This document shows, one piece after another, positions 7,664 through 9,488 of a stretch of DNA of 9,488 nt; the first letter of the stretch is position 1; the number at the start of each line of letters is the position of its first letter. The position numbers and the translations under genes are program-made. Source of the stretch: Anaerolineae bacterium (GTDB lineage: Bacteria > Chloroflexota > Anaerolineae > B4-G1 > SLSP01); contig JAFGSL010000731.1 of NCBI GenBank assembly GCA_016934645.1, forward strand, positions 1 through 9,488, written 5' to 3'. The notes below the pieces were generated by a model. It was not told where the DNA came from. It saw nothing but the letters and a program-made list of their open reading frames with translations, and made no database searches.

Positions 7664-8671
7664 TTAAGTATACAGCACGCACCTCACCCTGTGTCCCGTC
7701 ACAATCGTCACCCACGGCGGCTCCTGTTGATCGCAGACGCCGGGCCGCATCTGCTCGCAGCGGGGGTGGAACGGGCAGCCGGACGGCGTCTCGTACGGTT
7801 CTGGCACGGTGCCGCGGATGGAGTAAAGGCGCGCGTTCCGGTCTCGCGGCCCCAAACGCGGGATGGAGCGCAGGAGCGCCTGTGTGTAGGGGTGTTTGGG
7901 ATTGTAGAACAGTGTGTCCACGTCGGCCTCCTCGACCACCCGGCCCAGGTACATCACCAGGACGCGCTCCGTCATTTGCGCGATAAGGCCCAGGTTATGC
8001 GTGATGAAGAGGATCGCCATACCGAATTCGTGCTGGAGGTCGAGCATCAACTGGAGGATTTGCGCCTCGGTGGTGACGTCGAGCGCGGTTGTCGGTTCGT
8101 CGGCGATGAGCAAGCTCGGATAGCAGGAGAGCGCCAGGGCGATCATCGCGCGTTGGCACATCCCGCCGCTCAGTTGGTGCGGATAGCGGTGCACTGTGCG
8201 CGACGGGGTGGGCATCCCCACTTTGCCCAACATCTCGATGGCTTGTTGGAACGCCTGCTGCTTCGAGACCGGCTGGTGCATCTGGATCGCCTCGACGATG
8301 TGCTTCCCGATGGTGTATACTGGGTTGAGGGACGACGATGGCTCCTGGAAGATCATCGCGATTTCCAGGCCGCGAATGAAGCGCAGCATGGCATCGTCAG
8401 GATCGAGCGTGGTCAGGTCCACCGTCTCGGACAGGCTGCCCACCGGACGGTGGTAGAAGATTTGCCCGCCCGCGATGGTTCCCGGCGACGGCACGATGCG
8501 GAGGATCGAACGCGCCAGCACGGACTTGCCGCAGCCGCTCTCGCCTACCAGTCCCACCGTTTCGCCGCGATGGATGTTGAGACTGGCGCCGTCCACCGCC
8601 CGCACCAGCCCTCCGGAAAGCGGAAAGTGCGTGTGCAGGTCTTTGACTTCAAGCAGGATGGGCGCCCGCAT
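7664..8671 (-). CDS. Oligopeptide/oligosaccharide ABC importer ATPase, OppD/DppD type
   Basis: This 335-residue cytoplasmic ATPase powers an Opp/Dpp-class importer, normally as a heterodimer with an OppF-type partner. All motifs are present: Walker A GESGCGKS (43-50), Q-loop around FQEPSSSLNP (Gln109), signature LSGGMCQR (167-174), Walker B LLIADEP (187-193, with catalytic Glu192), D-loop ALD (196-198) and H-loop His225. The family-specific C-terminal region follows, with HPYTQALLRSIP, GTVPEPY, and GCPFHPRC, and has Cys at 299, 305, 313 and 331. Some OppD-type proteins are known or proposed to bind an iron-sulphur cluster in this region. The length is normal. The start ATG lies 6 bases after the stop of the hydrolase gene, but no Shine-Dalgarno precedes it because the space is filled by an AT-rich heptamer repeat. 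Translation may therefore depend on coupling. No permease or OppF gene is in the window. Confidence 0.93.
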   Translation of the reverse strand: MRAPILLEVKDLHTHFPLSGGLVRAVDGASLNIHRGETVGLVGESGCGKSVLARSILRIVPSPGTIAGGQIFYHRPVGSLSETVDLTTLDPDDAMLRFIRGLEIAMIFQEPSSSLNPVYTIGKHIVEAIQMHQPVSKQQAFQQAIEMLGKVGMPTPSRTVHRYPHQLSGGMCQRAMIALALSCYPSLLIADEPTTALDVTTEAQILQLMLDLQHEFGMAILFITHNLGLIAQMTERVLVMYLGRVVEEADVDTLFYNPKHPYTQALLRSIPRLGPRDRNARLYSIRGTVPEPYETPSGCPFHPRCEQMRPGVCDQQEPPWVTIVTGHRVRCVLYT

Positions 8672-8698
8672 AATTCGTTATTCGCTATTCGTAATTCG
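8671..8698. repeat. Four imperfect tandem heptamers between the hydrolase and ATPase genes
   Basis: Reading the + strand, the units are TAATTCG, TTATTCG, CTATTCG and TAATTCG, sharing the core ATTCG after two variable bases. The array fills the gene junction exactly. On the minus strand it supplies the last codons of the hydrolase (ITNSE), its TAA, the 6-base gap and the first base of the ATPase ATG. Similar short AT-rich tandem repeats occur scattered in cyanobacterial and, as I recall, Chloroflexota genomes. Confidence 0.8.
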
Positions 8699-9488
8699 TA
8701 AAATGCGCAGCGTGTATGGCTCTAGTATCAGGTCGAGCGGTTCGGCAGCTTCGGTCTCTGTCAGTTCCAGCGGATCGATCCATGTTGTGCGACCTTCGGC
8801 GGAGATGGTGAGCGTTGTGTGTAGCGGTGTCAATCCTTCGTTGACGAGAATGTAGTAATGTGATCCTTCCTTAATCACGTGGCGGTAGCGCAAATCCGGC
8901 GCGGGCGGCGTCGCCACCAAATCGGGTGGAATGAGGCGATCTATCGCCGCCAGGAAATCCTCAACGGATTGAGCGGATTTGACGGATGTTTGTGGCGCGA
9001 GTTGGTAACTCGCGTGATTTTTCCCCCATTGGATTAGCCGTCCGGCACCGGCGAGGGTTTGCAGCGCCGGTTTGGCTTCTTCGGGGATGGCGGTCAGGCC
9101 ATCGAGAATTGCAGCTTTGTAGTGCATCCCGGCGATGTGGATACCGTCTGCTGTAACCTCCGCATCTTCCCACAGATGGCGCAACTCAAGGTAGTTGAAG
9201 TCGTGCTGGTGCTGGAAGCAGATTTTGGCCGCCGCCCAGGGCAGATCGATGGACTCGGTCAGGATGGCGATGTGGCACACGTGCTCGGGGGTGTCGCTCG
9301 CGCTGTCCGTGTTAAGCCAGCTCATCCGCCGGACGTAATCGGCAAACGGTTTGTAGTCGTCCCACCACGGGCTGTTGGGGCCGACGTCGGGCGGGCGCTC
9401 GTCCTTGCGCGGGCCGCGGATCGAGTAGAAGAAGGCGTGCGGGTAGAGCAGGTTGACGCCGCGCACAAACAACCAATCCACCAGCCAC
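8678..9488 (-). CDS. Glycoside-hydrolase-like protein, 3' part only
   Basis: The frame is open to the window edge, so the start is missing; 269 residues are visible. GTG at 9481-9479 (ORF start) is internal, since W-L-V precedes D-W-L. The first part, with GVNLLYPHAFFYS, RKDERPPDVG and WWDDYKPFADYVRRMSWLN, resembles the end of a TIM-barrel catalytic domain in large polysaccharide-degrading enzymes such as GH2- or GH106-like (rhamnosidase-type) proteins. Next comes VCHIAILTESIDLPW to IQWGK, an alpha/beta region like the amidotransferase-fold domain of GH42 and related enzymes. The end (RHVIKEGSHYYILVNEG, then WIDPLELTE and LEPYTLRIL) fits the accessory beta domain typical of these enzymes. The exact family and catalytic residues cannot be fixed because the upstream part is absent. 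It is almost certainly co-transcribed with the ATPase. An in-frame 9-mer repeat interrupts the linker near residues SVKSAQSVE. Confidence 0.65.
   Translation of the reverse strand, partial: WLVDWLFVRGVNLLYPHAFFYSIRGPRKDERPPDVGPNSPWWDDYKPFADYVRRMSWLNTDSASDTPEHVCHIAILTESIDLPWAAAKICFQHQHDFNYLELRHLWEDAEVTADGIHIAGMHYKAAILDGLTAIPEEAKPALQTLAGAGRLIQWGKNHASYQLAPQTSVKSAQSVEDFLAAIDRLIPPDLVATPPAPDLRYRHVIKEGSHYYILVNEGLTPLHTTLTISAEGRTTWIDPLELTETEAAEPLDLILEPYTLRILRITNSE
8962..8988 (-). repeat. Three 9-mer tandem repeats inside the hydrolase gene
   Basis: On the minus strand the units are CATCCGTCA, AATCCGCTC and AATCCGTTG, sharing the core ATCCG. Nine bases keep the reading frame, giving the tripeptide pattern SVK, SAQ, SVE in a polar linker before the last beta domain. 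Repeats of AATCCG type with phase-neutral length are a plausible mobile or amplified element that tolerates insertion into coding regions. Confidence 0.7.

Noticed and set aside
8150..8172. Cys in place of Arg in the ATPase signature (LSGGMCQR)
   Set aside because: I recall this as a common natural variant in OppD-type ATPases, so it is not evidence of inactivity.
7487..8701. 404-codon + strand open frame between SBP 3 and the hydrolase end
   Set aside because: It is antisense to the ATPase gene, whose Walker, signature and H-loop motifs are all intact. The translation is rich in Arg, His and Gly without any domain, typical of a GC-rich shadow frame.
1..9488. CRISPR array, tRNA, rRNA, insertion sequence or prophage genes
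   Set aside because: Nothing resembling spaced direct repeats, cloverleaf sequence, rRNA cores, transposase or phage proteins was seen.

Overview
The window looks like a piece of a Chloroflexota (Anaerolineae-like) genome of moderately high GC. The main clue is the C-terminus of three consecutive secreted proteins, which end in FLPLVLRN, IYLPLVLRYL and IYLPIVIRSAV. I recall this [FY]LP[LI]V[LI]R ending from secreted proteins of Chloroflexus/Anaerolineae relatives. The assignment rests on memory of the motif and on gene style, not on a marker gene.

Bases 1-98 hold the possible tail of an upstream gene, a long 8-bp inverted repeat and the leader of the first clear gene. Bases 99-7497, on the + strand, hold three large genes in a row (794, 830 and 800 aa), each with its own strong Shine-Dalgarno sequence and separated by gaps of 34 and 84 bases. 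All three are extracellular substrate-binding proteins of the peptide/oligosaccharide family (SBP_bac_5; Opp/Dpp/CUT2-unrelated class). Each has the same unusual layout: a signal peptide without a lipobox, a family 5 binding domain, then about 140 extra residues forming a ZU5-like beta domain, and finally the short hydrophobic terminal motif. No permease genes accompany them.

Bases 7498-7663 lie between convergent genes. They show no convincing terminator but do contain a strong Shine-Dalgarno sequence and ATG on the minus strand, leading into a 38-codon ORF of unknown meaning. Bases 7664-9488, on the minus strand, hold an OppD/DppD-type ATPase gene. It is preceded, with a 6-base gap, by the 3' part of a glycoside-hydrolase-like gene that runs off the window edge. 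The gap and the hydrolase stop codon are built from a heptanucleotide tandem repeat, and a second, in-frame 9-mer repeat sits inside the hydrolase.

Taken together, the window suggests a carbohydrate-scavenging locus: several surface binding proteins, an Opp-class import ATPase and a glycan-cleaving enzyme. The family 5 binding proteins could equally bind peptides. The link to sugars is inferred from the neighbouring hydrolase. The least explained element is the repeated C-terminal module with its terminal motif, which may be a retention or sorting system of the cell surface.
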